A stretch of 64,000 bases of DNA. It comes from JBFWWP01 sp050246115. Lineage in GTDB: Bacteria; Planctomycetota; UBA8108; UBA1146; JAJFFE01. The stretch lies in contig JBFWWP010000004.1 in the NCBI GenBank assembly GCA_050246115.1, positions 145,561 to 209,560 on the forward strand, in the 5' to 3' direction. A program made the translations under genes and the position numbers. Numbering within the stretch: position 1 is the stretch's first letter; each line of letters begins with the position of its first letter. Shown here in pieces: positions 1 through 10,655 of the stretch. The notes under the pieces are model-generated. The model saw nothing but the letters and a program-made list of their open reading frames with translations, was not told the origin of the DNA and did no database searches.

Positions 1-400
1 GTTAGCAAGCCAACATCCACATCGGAAGACTATTCATAAGCCAAACTTTGAACTTCTCTTAGGAACACATCCCGAAATCATCAGAGTCCCCGACGACTCA
101 AATCCGAGCACACGGACCCAGGGATCTCCCTGATGTCGCCGGTGAGGCGCGGACAGGAAATCTCCAAGACCTGAAATATTCAGTGCTTAATCGTCGCATA
201 CTCAATGCGACGAGACGCGTCGAAACACGACAAGCGACGCCGTTTGGCCCCGGGAAACGAAGTGAACGGTGCGCTGATTCGTGGCACCGGGTCCCGGACG
301 GGTACGAAATGGACGCGGGTAAGCCACCGTCGGTAGGCGGCCCTTCGGAGGCCCCTGCGGGAGAATCGGGCTCGACGCCGATGGGGTAAGCGTCGGCCGG
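1..400. other. no recognisable gene; 3' flank of the NtrC-type regulator
   Basis: I see no convincing coding sequence, RNA gene or hairpin here. The short open frames have neither a ribosome binding site nor a recognisable protein. The first 120 bases are noticeably less GC-rich than the rest of the window. The stretch lies downstream of the regulator gene that reads leftward. Confidence 0.5.
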
Positions 401-1792
401 TCAGGCTTGGATCCGGTACTTGTGCATCAGCCGGTAGAGCCGATTCCGGTCGATCCCGAGGAGGTCGGCAGCCCGCGTCTTCACCCCGCCAGCAACCTGG
501 AGCGCTCGCATCAGATGGCTTCTGACAATGCTGTCGAGCCGCGGGAACGCTCGCCCGCTGTCCGAATCCGGAGTTTGAGCCCGAGCCAGGAGATCCGCGG
601 GCAGATCGTCGCGCAGGATCTCGGTCGCGCTCTTGCCGAGGGCGAACGCGCGTTCGATGGCGTTCTGCAGCTCCCGCACGTTTCCCGGCCAATCGTAGCT
701 CTGAAAAACATCCATCGCCTCGGGGCTGACTCGCTTCGGCGGCACGCGATAAGACTTGGCGGTGCGGGCCACGAAGTGCTCCACCAGCGCTGGGACATCG
801 TCCACGCGATCCCGCAGCGGCGGGACCTGGATGTTGACGACGTTGATCCGATAGTAGAGGTCCGCCCTGAACTTGCCCTCCTGGACCAGCTTCGCGATCG
901 GTTGGTTGGTCGCGGTGATGACCCGGGCGCGAATCGGCACGGGCTGGGTCGCCCCCAGCGGAGTGACCTCTTGCTCCTGGATCGCACGGAGCAACTTGAC
1001 CTGCAGGTCGAGGTCCAGCTCGGTGATCTCGTCCAGGAACAGGGTCCCCGCTTTGGCCGCAACGAACACTCCTTCGTGGTCACTGAACGCCCCGGTGAAC
1101 GTGCCGCGCTTGAAACCGAACAGCTGGCTCTCGAGCAAGCTGCGAGCGAAGGCACCACAGTTCACGGCCATGTAGGGTCGATCGGCAGCAGCGCTACCGT
1201 TGAGACCTTCGGCCTTCAACCCCGCCGTGTGAATCGCACGAGCGATGAGTTCCTTGCCCGTGCCGGGTTCGCCTTGGATCAGGATGCGTGAGGGCGTCAC
1301 CGCGACGCGTGCGATCATCTGGAAGATCTCGCGCATCCCGGGGTTGGTTCCGATGATCTCGCCGTAGCGCCCGTCTTTGACGACCGCAGAGGCGAATTCG
1401 GAGTTCTCCGTCCGGAGACCAGCGACCCGGAGCCCCTTGGCGACGCCAACGAGTAGCTCCGACGGGTGCAGCGGCTTGAGCAAGTAGTCGGAAGCGCCCG
1501 CCGCCATCGCCTTCACGGCCGAGCGGACATCCGCATCTGCGGTGAGCACGATGATCGGCACGTTCGGCCACGACCGACTCACCTGTTCGATCAGACCGCT
1601 GCCACTCGCGGATACGTTCAGGTCGGCGATGACGAGGTCGACGCGTCGCAATTCGAGGCGTTCGAGCGCTTCCGTTCCGGTGCGGACGGTATCGACGAGA
1701 TACCCTTCGCGCTCGAGCAGGTCCCGGAAGGTCTCGAGGATGACGGGATCGTCGTCGACGATCAGAATGCGGCCCGCTTCGGCTCGGATCAT
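401..1792 (-). CDS. sigma-54-dependent response regulator, NtrC family
   Basis: The 463-residue product has the three-domain order of an NtrC-type activator. A receiver domain (about 8-122) carries the probable phospho-acceptor Asp57 and the conserved Lys of LLKPLHP. An AAA+ domain (about 145-380) has Walker A GEPGTGKE (174-181) and Walker B TLFLDEI. A Fis-type helix-turn-helix sits at the C-terminus (AADLLGIDRNRLYRLMHKY). The sigma-54 contact loop reads GTFTGA (230-235) instead of GAFTGA; the essential F-T-G core is kept. A GAGGGGCG ribosome binding site precedes the ATG. No histidine kinase is adjacent, so its signal is unknown. Confidence 0.93.
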   Translation of the reverse strand: MIRAEAGRILIVDDDPVILETFRDLLEREGYLVDTVRTGTEALERLELRRVDLVIADLNVSASGSGLIEQVSRSWPNVPIIVLTADADVRSAVKAMAAGASDYLLKPLHPSELLVGVAKGLRVAGLRTENSEFASAVVKDGRYGEIIGTNPGMREIFQMIARVAVTPSRILIQGEPGTGKELIARAIHTAGLKAEGLNGSAAADRPYMAVNCGAFARSLLESQLFGFKRGTFTGAFSDHEGVFVAAKAGTLFLDEITELDLDLQVKLLRAIQEQEVTPLGATQPVPIRARVITATNQPIAKLVQEGKFRADLYYRINVVNIQVPPLRDRVDDVPALVEHFVARTAKSYRVPPKRVSPEAMDVFQSYDWPGNVRELQNAIERAFALGKSATEILRDDLPADLLARAQTPDSDSGRAFPRLDSIVRSHLMRALQVAGGVKTRAADLLGIDRNRLYRLMHKYRIQA

Positions 1793-2821
1793 CGAGTCGC
1801 CCCCTCACCACGGGGACGTCTGCGGTCCGTCGCCAACGTACCGTCGAGTGGCGCGACGAAGGTCTGCCGTTCGCTACGAACGCGCACTTCGTTGCGGGCG
1901 CGATGGTCAAGCCCCCTGCACCCACCCCCGAACTCGGAATCACCCGAGCTGGAGGCGTGACTTCCCCTAAGCATGACAGAGTCCTCCCGGTGCCCGTGGA
2001 TCTCGCCTGGCTACCGAACGTGACGCCTGCTGTGCCGCTGCTTCTCGGAGGGGGGATGTGGAGAATAACACAACCCAAGCCGGTGATAAGGCCTAGATCC
2101 AAAAAAGTCGGGCCGAGGAGGGGTGGTGGCGAGGGCGACTCGCTCCCGACCGAGCAACGGGAGCGAACACACGGGCGGCCAGGACGATCCACACCACGCG
2201 CAAGGCCCGGCCGCCCGTTTTCACATGACTCGGTCAGAGGCCGGACCCGACTCCGGGGCGAGTCGACGCTGCGTCCGGCGGGAGAGCGCCCCGCTTCTTG
2301 CGAACGAGGGGGCGCTCGGGCTGCAGAAATGGCAGGGGCGGACGGCCGGTGCTCATCGAAGCGGGTCGTACCGATTGGCCGTTCGTAGCCCCTATAGGTT
2401 CAGTGAAAACAGGCAGCCGGCCTTTTCCTCTTCCAGCACACCAAAACAACAAACCGAGATTCCGGCTGCCTGTAGTTCGAAAGTTCTGCTGTTCGAAGCG
2501 TCGCGGCGCTCGTCTCGCGCCGCACACCCCTAGCCTCGCACGACGCCGAGTCGTTGGCGAACGGCAAACTTTGTCGAGCCGGGAGTCCGGGAATCCCGCC
2601 CAAGACAGCCGACTCCGGGCACCCGTGAGCCAACGCTGCCGATCGGAGTCGACGGGCCTTGAAATCACCGGGCCCGCGCGACACTCTTGACCCACGCGCT
2701 CGTGCCGCTTCCGCCCGACACGGTCGACCGGGGGCCGGTCGCCCGCCGCGTCCAGGCCCCCCGTCTTGGGCCGCCAGACTCGAGAGTCTCGCGCATCGCC
2801 GTGCGAGTCGAAGGAAACAGC
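1793..2821. other. 1-kb non-coding region between the regulator and purF, with three inverted repeats
   Basis: No open frame here looks like a real protein. The region holds three successive perfect inverted repeats: 2171-2180 with 2209-2218 (10 bp, followed by TTTT), 2284-2292 with 2309-2317 (9 bp), and 2410-2420 with 2462-2472 (11 bp). It is the shared upstream region of two divergent genes and must contain both promoters. I cannot assign promoter boxes. The hairpins could belong to a long purF leader or to a small RNA. Confidence 0.5.
2171..2222 (+). terminator. terminator-like hairpin with T run, no gene upstream on this strand
   Basis: Perfect 10-bp arms ACGGGCGGCC and GGCCGCCCGT enclose a 28-nt loop and are followed directly by TTTT on the plus strand. 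This resembles an intrinsic terminator, but the only upstream gene reads the other way. It may end a short untranslated transcript, or be a leader or attenuator structure of purF. The long loop makes a classical terminator less certain. Confidence 0.35.
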
Positions 2822-4300
<1,479 letters not shown>

Positions 4301-4349
4301 CGGCGCCCCGACCCAGACCGAAGAACGTTCGCCGCAGATCGCTCGATGG

Positions 4350-5453
4350 TTACCACGAGAGCTTGATCAACCACAGCAGCGAGAACGTCTTTCGCTCCGG
4401 AGTGCGTTTGTAGCCAATGAGGTTGAGCAATGCGCCCCAAGAACGGGTCTGACGATGCTCCGTGCCGAACACGTCGGAGTTGCGGTCGTAGTCGAACAGG
4501 ATTCCCCAGATCAAATCCAAGTCCGTGTACTCGGCATTGCTCTTGTAATCGCACAGGAACGGCAGCTTGAACGAGACGTGGGTGGGCAGGCTCCGCAGCG
4601 GTCGGAAGCTGTCCTGCACGATCTTGGGACCGCGACGAATGGCGACTGCGAAGGAATCGCCCGCGAGGGCGGTCGCCTCCAAACGGCTGACAAAGGCCTC
4701 GGCGTCGCTCGTCGCCTCTGCGCCGGTCGCAACCAGTACATCCCCAACGCGCACTCGCGAGTAGAACGCCGGGGTCCCGCCCCGAATCGACATGACGATG
4801 ACGCCGGACTCGTCGGGTTCGACCAGGTACTGCCGGAGGCGACCATCTAGGCTACCAAAAGTGAAACCGGCGTGCGGATCCACCACCGTGCCGAGGCGGA
4901 TGGGCTCGTAGTCGTCGGTGCTCACGGATTCCGTCGTCAGCTGGACCTCGAGCGGGAAGGTGCGAGGCCCCCGTTGGATGTTGAGGAGCACTGGCTGATC
5001 GAGGGCATGATTGCGAACCAGGTGGCTCAGGCGTCCGGGGTGACCGAGTGGCTCCCCGTCGAGCTCGAGGATCACGTCTTCGGCCACGAGGCCGGCGCGA
5101 GCCGCAGGGCTCTCCGCCTCGACCGCGGTGACGCGTAGCCCGACGAACGGTTCGGCGCCGGCCGCGGGACGCTCTTCGACAGCCGTCGTGCGGACCCCCA
5201 AGAACGGAACCGCACTCACGAGGGTTCGACGCAGGGTGATCTCATGATCGCCCGTCACTTGGTAGTAGAGCGCGGTCAACTGTTTCCCCTCGGGGACCGG
5301 AACTCCGGGTCGAACCGGAATCTGGATCTGCCGGTCACTCGGCCCCCGCGGGAAGCGGAGCCCACCCGTCCCTTCGCACAAGGACGACTGAAACAGGCCG
5401 CATAACATCACCAGTACCGCGATAGCCGTGGATCTCGGGAGCAAGTTCTTCAT
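4350..5453 (-). CDS. exported protein with two PDZ domains
   Basis: The 367-residue product starts with a hydrophobic signal segment (about 8-25). PDZ-like domains follow at about 103-170 (SPAARAGLVAEDVILELDG) and 205-285 (TPAFYSRVRVGDVLVATG). There is no protease domain, and the C-terminal 80 residues are unrecognised. The start at 5453 lies 13 bp after the anti-sigma stop, so the two are probably co-transcribed. PDZ domains bind exposed protein C-termini. By analogy with the sigma-E pathway it could act in envelope stress sensing, but that is inference from position only. Confidence 0.8.
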   Translation of the reverse strand: MKNLLPRSTAIAVLVMLCGLFQSSLCEGTGGLRFPRGPSDRQIQIPVRPGVPVPEGKQLTALYYQVTGDHEITLRRTLVSAVPFLGVRTTAVEERPAAGAEPFVGLRVTAVEAESPAARAGLVAEDVILELDGEPLGHPGRLSHLVRNHALDQPVLLNIQRGPRTFPLEVQLTTESVSTDDYEPIRLGTVVDPHAGFTFGSLDGRLRQYLVEPDESGVIVMSIRGGTPAFYSRVRVGDVLVATGAEATSDAEAFVSRLEATALAGDSFAVAIRRGPKIVQDSFRPLRSLPTHVSFKLPFLCDYKSNAEYTDLDLIWGILFDYDRNSDVFGTEHRQTRSWGALLNLIGYKRTPERKTFSLLWLIKLSW

Positions 5454-5466
5454 GGCGTCACTTTCA

Positions 5467-6645
5467 TTAGGAGCGGCCGCGCCGCACTTTGTTCGCTGGC
5501 TGTTCGTCCCACACGCGGCGATATGCCGCCACTCGTCGCTGATCGGCATCGAGTTCCGCCGGTGGCTCCTCGCGTCCGAACCAGTTGCCCATCACGCCGA
5601 GCAGGCCCGCACCCGCAGGTGTCGCGGGAACGGACACGTCCCACGGGGCAAAGAACGCATCGAGTTCGGCGAGCGCGAGACGACGCACTTCGGGTTGACC
5701 ATCGTCGAAGAGTTCGAACAGGGTAGTCACCGCCCGCGGGTGCCCCCAATCGACCTCGAGGCGATAGCGCCCCTTCTCGCGATGCACGGCGCACGCCTTG
5801 CCCGCCGCCAAGTCGGTCACGGGCGTCGTCCCCGGCGGCGACGCTACGGTCGGCGCAGACACCGCGAGCGCCCGGTCATCACGACCTGAATCCGCCGGCC
5901 GGTCGGGACCTTCTCGGGTCGGTCGCTCCGGCTCGGGGGGGCGCGCCGCGAGGGTGAACTCGAGGGCGGCGAAGCCTCGCTCGAGATCGAGCAAACGAGC
6001 TTCAAGGGGACTCAGGTCCACCGTCGCCGGGCTCCCCCCTCGGGCCGCGACCTCGGCGCGGACGGCGAGAAGTTCACGCCGAACATCCAACAGCCGACGC
6101 TCTTGGTCCTCCGATTCGCGCGCCAGCTCGTCGGCGAGCGCACCCGTGCGTGCACGAATCGACTCCACGGCGGTCCGGAGTTCAGCCAGCCGGTCGCGGC
6201 CGTCCCGCGTGGCCACGGAGACGCCGTTCAGCTGCTCGTCGGCCTGCTCGATCCACCGTTCGATCCGAGTCGTTTCCTGGCTCCGGGCGACGGTGAGCGC
6301 GCGGAGCTGCTCCTCGAGACCCCACCGGCGCCATTCCGAATGAAGCAGCAACAGGGCCAGGGCGATCCCGGCGGCAGCCGCGGCGCGCCGGGGCCAAGCG
6401 GGGCCAACCGACACGGCACCGGAGCTCACCGATCGCGCGATCACCTGCTCGGTGAACGCGGCGGGCACCGGCGCCCGCGGCAAGGCGCGCAACTCGCTCA
6501 AGGCCGACTGGAAGTCGAGCCAGCGCGTGCGGCACGGCTCACACGCCGCCAAGTGTTTGCGGACGTCTTCGGCTTCGACCACGTCGAGGTCTTCGTCGTG
6601 AAGAGCCGACAATCGCTCGATCACCGCTTGGCAAGTACTGCTCAT
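5467..6645 (-). CDS. anti-sigma factor with zinc-finger ZAS domain and long coiled coil
   Basis: The 392-residue protein begins with a ZAS anti-sigma domain (zf-HC2) whose zinc motif H31-x3-C35-x2-C38 is intact. One transmembrane helix follows at about 87-102. After it come about 130 residues rich in Glu, Arg and Leu with heptad character, a likely coiled coil, then a Pro/Ala-rich linker and a small C-terminal region. Its ATG overlaps the sigma-factor stop in an ATGA junction (6642-6645), which argues for translational coupling. It probably sequesters the upstream ECF sigma factor at the membrane and releases it on an envelope signal. Confidence 0.88.
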   Translation of the reverse strand: MSSTCQAVIERLSALHDEDLDVVEAEDVRKHLAACEPCRTRWLDFQSALSELRALPRAPVPAAFTEQVIARSVSSGAVSVGPAWPRRAAAAAGIALALLLLHSEWRRWGLEEQLRALTVARSQETTRIERWIEQADEQLNGVSVATRDGRDRLAELRTAVESIRARTGALADELARESEDQERRLLDVRRELLAVRAEVAARGGSPATVDLSPLEARLLDLERGFAALEFTLAARPPEPERPTREGPDRPADSGRDDRALAVSAPTVASPPGTTPVTDLAAGKACAVHREKGRYRLEVDWGHPRAVTTLFELFDDGQPEVRRLALAELDAFFAPWDVSVPATPAGAGLLGVMGNWFGREEPPAELDADQRRVAAYRRVWDEQPANKVRRGRS

Positions 6646-7271
6646 GCTTCCTCCCGTCGCTCGTTACCGCCGCGCAGCGCGCGGTGGTAAAGCTCCTCGA
6701 ACTGCTTGCGCGCTCGATGGAGTCGACTTTTCACCGTTCCGACTTCGCAGCTCAGAACCTCGGCCATTTCCTCGTAGGACAGTCCTTCGTAGTCCCGCAG
6801 CAGCATTAGAGTCCGGGGTTGGTCGCCCAACTGGGCAAGCACTGCCTCGACCAATGCCCGCACCTCCTCGCGCTCGATCGACTCCGCCGGCGCCTCCGGG
6901 GTCCAGCTCGCCGGACCGCTCGGATCTTGGCGGTAGCGGTCCAGGTGGACGATCCGACTCTTGTGGGCGCGGAGATGGTCGCGGGCAGCGTTCACGGCGA
7001 CCGCCAAGATCCAGGCGGTCGCGCTCCCGTCGGGGCGGAAACTCGTGGCCCGTTGGAGCACTCGCAGGAAGGTATCCTGCGCTAGGTCCAAGGCCGCCTC
7101 TCCATCGCGGACGATCCGGAGGATGAGATTCACGACGCGATGCTGATACCGAGCGACGAGTTCCTCGAAGCACGCGGGGGTGCCCGTGGCGACCCCGACG
7201 AGGCACCGCTCGTCGCTCCAGGTCGCGGCCGCCGTGGGTCTCGATCGCTCGACACGTCCGGGCACCAACAC
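6642..7271 (-). CDS. ECF RNA polymerase sigma factor (sigma-70 family)
   Basis: The 209-residue product has sigma region 2 (about 25-95; FEELVARYQHRVVNLIL, DLAQDTFLRVLQ, AWILAVAVNAARD) and region 4 (about 135-205; YEGLSYEEMAEVLSCEVGTV followed by KSRLHRARKQ). The GTG at 7271 is chosen because GGGGGAGGAG lies 3-5 nt upstream. A longer reading back to an ATG near 7487 would add an unconserved, Arg-rich stretch. It is the first gene of a sigma / anti-sigma / PDZ operon and probably controls its own transcription, although no promoter motif could be identified. Confidence 0.92.
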   Translation of the reverse strand: MLVPGRVERSRPTAAATWSDERCLVGVATGTPACFEELVARYQHRVVNLILRIVRDGEAALDLAQDTFLRVLQRATSFRPDGSATAWILAVAVNAARDHLRAHKSRIVHLDRYRQDPSGPASWTPEAPAESIEREEVRALVEAVLAQLGDQPRTLMLLRDYEGLSYEEMAEVLSCEVGTVKSRLHRARKQFEELYHRALRGGNERREEA

Positions 7272-7581
7272 CTTCTCCTCCCCCCGCACCCCGCCTCGAT
7301 CTACGGCCGCCGCACGCCGTTGTTCCCGAGTTTCCGGCCAAAAGTGACCGCCCAAAAGTGACCGCCCCGAAGAAACGTTCGCCCGGATCCCGGGGGCGAC
7401 CTGGCTCCGCCGCCGATCGGCAGACCGCGGCGCCGCCCCCGCTCCAGCCCGGGTAGCGTGCGCGGAGCAATCGGCTAGAATACCCATCCCGCGGTCGCCG
7501 TGTTCGCTCGGCGCGCCGCGACGGGAGTCGCCTCGCGAGCAACCCTAGGCAACGGCCGCAGCGCAGTAGAGAGGAGAGCCG
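7272..7581. promoter_or_regulatory. divergent intergenic region (sigma operon / membrane TPR gene)
   Basis: This 310-bp region separates two divergent transcription units and must hold both promoters. A short direct repeat of GTGACCGCCC is visible near 7343-7363. I cannot identify -35/-10 boxes or an ECF autoregulatory motif with confidence. Confidence 0.35.
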
Positions 7582-8295
7582 ATGTTGGACACGCCCGAGC
7601 TCACCTTCTCGCTACTGCTTTGGCCCACGTTCTTGGTTTTCCTCAACGGCGCACTGATGACCTTCGCCTACATCTGCTTCGAAACGCTGCGCGAAGACCC
7701 ATGGTGGAAGCTCATCACGGTCGTCTACCTGTTGATGTGTCTCGGCGCGTACCTCCAACAGCTGCCCGACGGCGCGGTAAACAACCCCGTCACCTACTGG
7801 GCGTACATGGTCGCGTTCTCGGGGTCGCTCCCGGTGTTCCTCTACGTGAGCGTCGGTGCGATCTCGGCTGCCTTGGCGCAGTTGTCGCTGGGTTATCCTG
7901 CGAAGGACCCACTCTACTCCCAACGTGCCCGTTGGCACCGCAAGCTCCGGCGCGCCTTGAGGCGTGGCGACCTACGACTCCTCGAGGCCAGGCTTGCCGA
8001 CCTCGGCGACCGGCCGACGGACCCGGTACTCCGCAGCCAGTTGATCGACCTGTACCTGGGTCTCGGCGATGTCGATGGCGCCCTCTACCACGCCTACGCG
8101 TTGGTGGAACTGCTCCCGCGCGGCCACGCCCATGGCTATGCGCTCTATCGGTTGGCGCAGATCTTGGTCGAGCAGCGCAAGCGCTTGGACGCCGCGCAGC
8201 CCTACCTGCGCCGCATCATCCGGTTGTATCCGCGTTCCTTCTTCGCGAGCTACGCCCGGCGTCTCGTGAATCAGTTCGAGGCCTACGCGGAGTAG
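7582..8295 (+). CDS. membrane protein with cytoplasmic TPR-like region
   Basis: The 237-residue product has three hydrophobic segments in its first 95 residues. A basic stretch (RARWHRKLRRALRRGD) follows, then about 110 residues of paired helices with TPR-like spacing (LIDLYLGLGDVDGALYHAYA, ALYRLAQILVEQRKRLDAA). A strong GAGGAGA site precedes the ATG. Only 9 bp separate it from the next gene, so the pair is likely an operon. It may be an accessory subunit for the downstream glycosyltransferase-like protein, but its function is unknown. Confidence 0.75.
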   Translation: MLDTPELTFSLLLWPTFLVFLNGALMTFAYICFETLREDPWWKLITVVYLLMCLGAYLQQLPDGAVNNPVTYWAYMVAFSGSLPVFLYVSVGAISAALAQLSLGYPAKDPLYSQRARWHRKLRRALRRGDLRLLEARLADLGDRPTDPVLRSQLIDLYLGLGDVDGALYHAYALVELLPRGHAHGYALYRLAQILVEQRKRLDAAQPYLRRIIRLYPRSFFASYARRLVNQFEAYAE

Positions 8296-8304
8296 CCGCT
8301 GACC

Positions 8305-10359
8305 ATGGAAGCGGTGATCTCGGTCGCGTCGACCTGCGTCCTGCACCTGCCGCTGCTGCTCGCCTCGCGTCGATTCAACCGTTGCTTCTTCCCCGCCGAG
8401 TGTCGCGCTCAGGAATGGCTGCAGATCTTCTTCGTGGCCTGCGTCATCTGGCGCCTCGAGACATTGCTCCTGCACGCGTGCGGGGCGGTCCATTGGCCGG
8501 CGGTGGTCGGCGCCCATGTCTTGATCTGCGCCGCGTGCAGGATCGCTACTTCGCGAACCGTCACTGCCCCTCCGGGCGCGGCCACACCGGCACCCCAGAG
8601 CGGTGGACCGACGACGTTCGTGGCTGCGGGCTGGATCGTGCTGCTGGCGGCTCTCGCCCTCCACCGCGTCGTCTTTCTCCCGGATCCTTACGACGCACTC
8701 ACCTACCACCTCATGCTCCCGGTGCACTGGCTGCAGACGGGAAGCCTTCAACTCCTTGCGACACCGTTCGGCGACGCCTCGCCTGGCTACACCCCGGAAG
8801 CGGTCGAGGGGTTCTTCCTCGCGCTGATGCTCCCCAGCGGACACGACTCCTTGGCACGCGTCGGTCAGTTGCCGCTGGTGCTCGCCGCCGCCTACTTGGT
8901 GTTCGACCTGACGCGACGTGAGCGTCGAGAGTCGCCGACTTGGGTGGCGGCAGTCGCCGCGAGCGCGTTCCTGCTGCTGCCGGATCTGCTGACTCAAGGA
9001 ACGAACTCCATGGCCGACGTCGGTGCCGCGGCGTTCTTCCTCGGTGCTTGCCAACAGCTCACACGTTACCGTGACGAAGGAAGCGCGGCGCGCGCAGTCC
9101 TCGGCGGCGCACTCGCAGGTCTCTTCGTCGCGAGTCGCTTCCCGGCCTTGCTCGCGTTCCCCCTCCTCGTAGCGCCATGGGTCGTGACGCTGCGCCGCAA
9201 CAAGCGCCACGCGGCGCTGTTCCTCGCGTCGACCCTGGCGACCGGCGCATTTCCATACCTTCGCAACTGGATGCTCACCGGCAATCCGGTCTATCCGCTC
9301 GCCGTCGACTTCGTGGCCGGACTCGGGTTTCCTGGGCTCTTCACCCGCGACGCCATGACCCAGTCGATCTTCCACCTCGAAGGTCAAAAGCTGCTCGACT
9401 ACTACCTCTACTACTTGCGCGCGGGCCTCGGATGGTGCGCCGCCGGAGTGATTGCGCCGCTCCTGTTGTACCGACGCCCAACGACGTTGGGGTACGCACT
9501 CGGCGGGGCAGTGCTCCTCTGCTTGCAGCTCTTCGTCATGCCCTTCAATGCCAATGGTCGGTTCATCTTCCCCGCCTGGGCCTGGCTGGTCATCGCGGCC
9601 GCGAGCGCGCTCGGCGCCTCCCGGGGTGGCCGCGTGATTTTGGCCATCGGCTGCGGTGCGCTCGCGTGCGACACCCTGTGGGTGTTCCCGCTCTGGGCCA
9701 TGAGTCGCGGGCACACCCTCTCGTTGGTCGCCGCAGGAGTCTTCCTTCTGGGGCTCAACACCGCCTGGCTCCTTGCGCGGCTGTCGCCCCGGGCCCGCGT
9801 CACGAGTTGGGCGACTGCCGCGACGCTCTGGCTCGTCGCCCTAGGGGTCGCCGGGGTGAAGCGTGAAGCACGACTCGATCGCATCTGGGCGCGAGATCAT
9901 CGCTACGCCCCCTTTCGCGACGGCTGGCGCACGGTACGCATGGATCTCCCGGCATTGCTAGCAGCCGACGGCTCGGCTCGACCGCTGCGAATCGCCTATA
10001 CCGGACTCAACCTGCCCTACCCGCTGACGGGCAGCGCTCTCGCGAACCACGTCACTACCGTTCCCCTCGACGGCGGCCCGTCCGGTCAGCTCCCCCACGA
10101 GCAACGGCTGCGCCTACCCGACTACGACCTCAACCGACACACCGTGGTACTGGCACTCGACCGCATGCGACCGAACCGCGCTGCATGGCGTCAGGCCCTC
10201 ACACGCGACGCGATCGACGTCCTCGCCGTCTACGTGCAACCGGGCCACGACGTTCCCATCGAGTATCGTTGGGCAACGGCGGACCCCGCGAGCTTCGAAC
10301 CCATCGACACCGGCGCCGCCGAAGGACAGTTGCTGCTGTTTCGCGTGCGGGAGCCGTAG
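8305..10359 (+). CDS. polytopic membrane protein, GT-C / ArnT-like glycosyltransferase candidate
   Basis: The 684-residue protein has about a dozen hydrophobic segments and a C-terminal soluble part of about 130 residues. In the first large loop it carries DPYDALTYHLMLPVHWLQTG, resembling the acidic loop motif of GT39/GT83-type polyprenyl-sugar transferases, where Asp is catalytic. Other GT-C features are a loop with RFPALLAFPLL and NANGRFIFPAWAW. Such enzymes move sugars or aminosugars from lipid carriers onto proteins or lipids on the outer face of the membrane. The substrate cannot be deduced. A 181-bp repeat element begins 14 bp after the stop. Confidence 0.7.
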   Translation: MEAVISVASTCVLHLPLLLASRRFNRCFFPAECRAQEWLQIFFVACVIWRLETLLLHACGAVHWPAVVGAHVLICAACRIATSRTVTAPPGAATPAPQSGGPTTFVAAGWIVLLAALALHRVVFLPDPYDALTYHLMLPVHWLQTGSLQLLATPFGDASPGYTPEAVEGFFLALMLPSGHDSLARVGQLPLVLAAAYLVFDLTRRERRESPTWVAAVAASAFLLLPDLLTQGTNSMADVGAAAFFLGACQQLTRYRDEGSAARAVLGGALAGLFVASRFPALLAFPLLVAPWVVTLRRNKRHAALFLASTLATGAFPYLRNWMLTGNPVYPLAVDFVAGLGFPGLFTRDAMTQSIFHLEGQKLLDYYLYYLRAGLGWCAAGVIAPLLLYRRPTTLGYALGGAVLLCLQLFVMPFNANGRFIFPAWAWLVIAAASALGASRGGRVILAIGCGALACDTLWVFPLWAMSRGHTLSLVAAGVFLLGLNTAWLLARLSPRARVTSWATAATLWLVALGVAGVKREARLDRIWARDHRYAPFRDGWRTVRMDLPALLAADGSARPLRIAYTGLNLPYPLTGSALANHVTTVPLDGGPSGQLPHEQRLRLPDYDLNRHTVVLALDRMRPNRAAWRQALTRDAIDVLAVYVQPGHDVPIEYRWATADPASFEPIDTGAAEGQLLLFRVREP

Positions 10360-10373
10360 TCCGCGTCGTGCTA

Positions 10374-10554
10374 AGGAGTCGCCCAAGAGTAACTTCGACA
10401 TCTTGCCGTCGATTTGGGTCAGATTCGGCCGATCCGGAAAGCTCGGAACCGGAGGCGTAGCCTTAGTTCCGGTGAGGATTTCGAGGTCTTCGGATCGGTC
10501 GAAGATGGCCCGGAGCGACGAGCAAGAGGGTGAAGTTATTCTTGGGCGACTCCT
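10374..10554 (+). repeat. 181-bp terminal-inverted-repeat element, copy A1
   Basis: This is one of three 181-bp copies in the window (others at 24302-24482 and 38206-38386). The ends are inverted repeats, AGGAGTCGCCCAAGA and TCTTGGGCGACTCCT, continuing to AACTTC/GAAGTT with one mismatch. Inside are shorter nested pairs such as CCGATCCG with CGGATCGG. It lies 14 bp after the stop of the glycosyltransferase-like gene, preceded by an in-frame-looking TA. By eye it differs from copy A2 at about 5 positions. It contains no transposase or convincing gene. Confidence 0.9.
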
Positions 10555-10620
10555 AACCCACTCGCGACCTCCCGCAGTCGTGTCCCGAACTCGGGCCCCG
10601 CTTGCTCGACGACTCAACAG

Positions 10621-10655
10621 AAAAAGGGTCGGACCCCTCGTGGGATCCGACCCTT
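10621..10655 (-). terminator. rho-independent terminator of the octapeptide-repeat gene
   Basis: Read on the minus strand, arms AAGGGTCGGA (10655-10646) and TCCGACCCTT (10633-10624) form a 10-bp stem with a 12-nt loop, followed by a T5 run (10625-10621). It lies 57 bp downstream of the stop at 10712 and is the clearest intrinsic terminator in the window. Confidence 0.75.

Noticed and set aside
7972..9714. 580-codon minus-strand frame opposite the glycosyltransferase-like gene
   Set aside because: It is a charged, low-information sequence typical of antisense frames in GC-rich genes. The plus-strand frame encodes transmembrane helices and a family motif.
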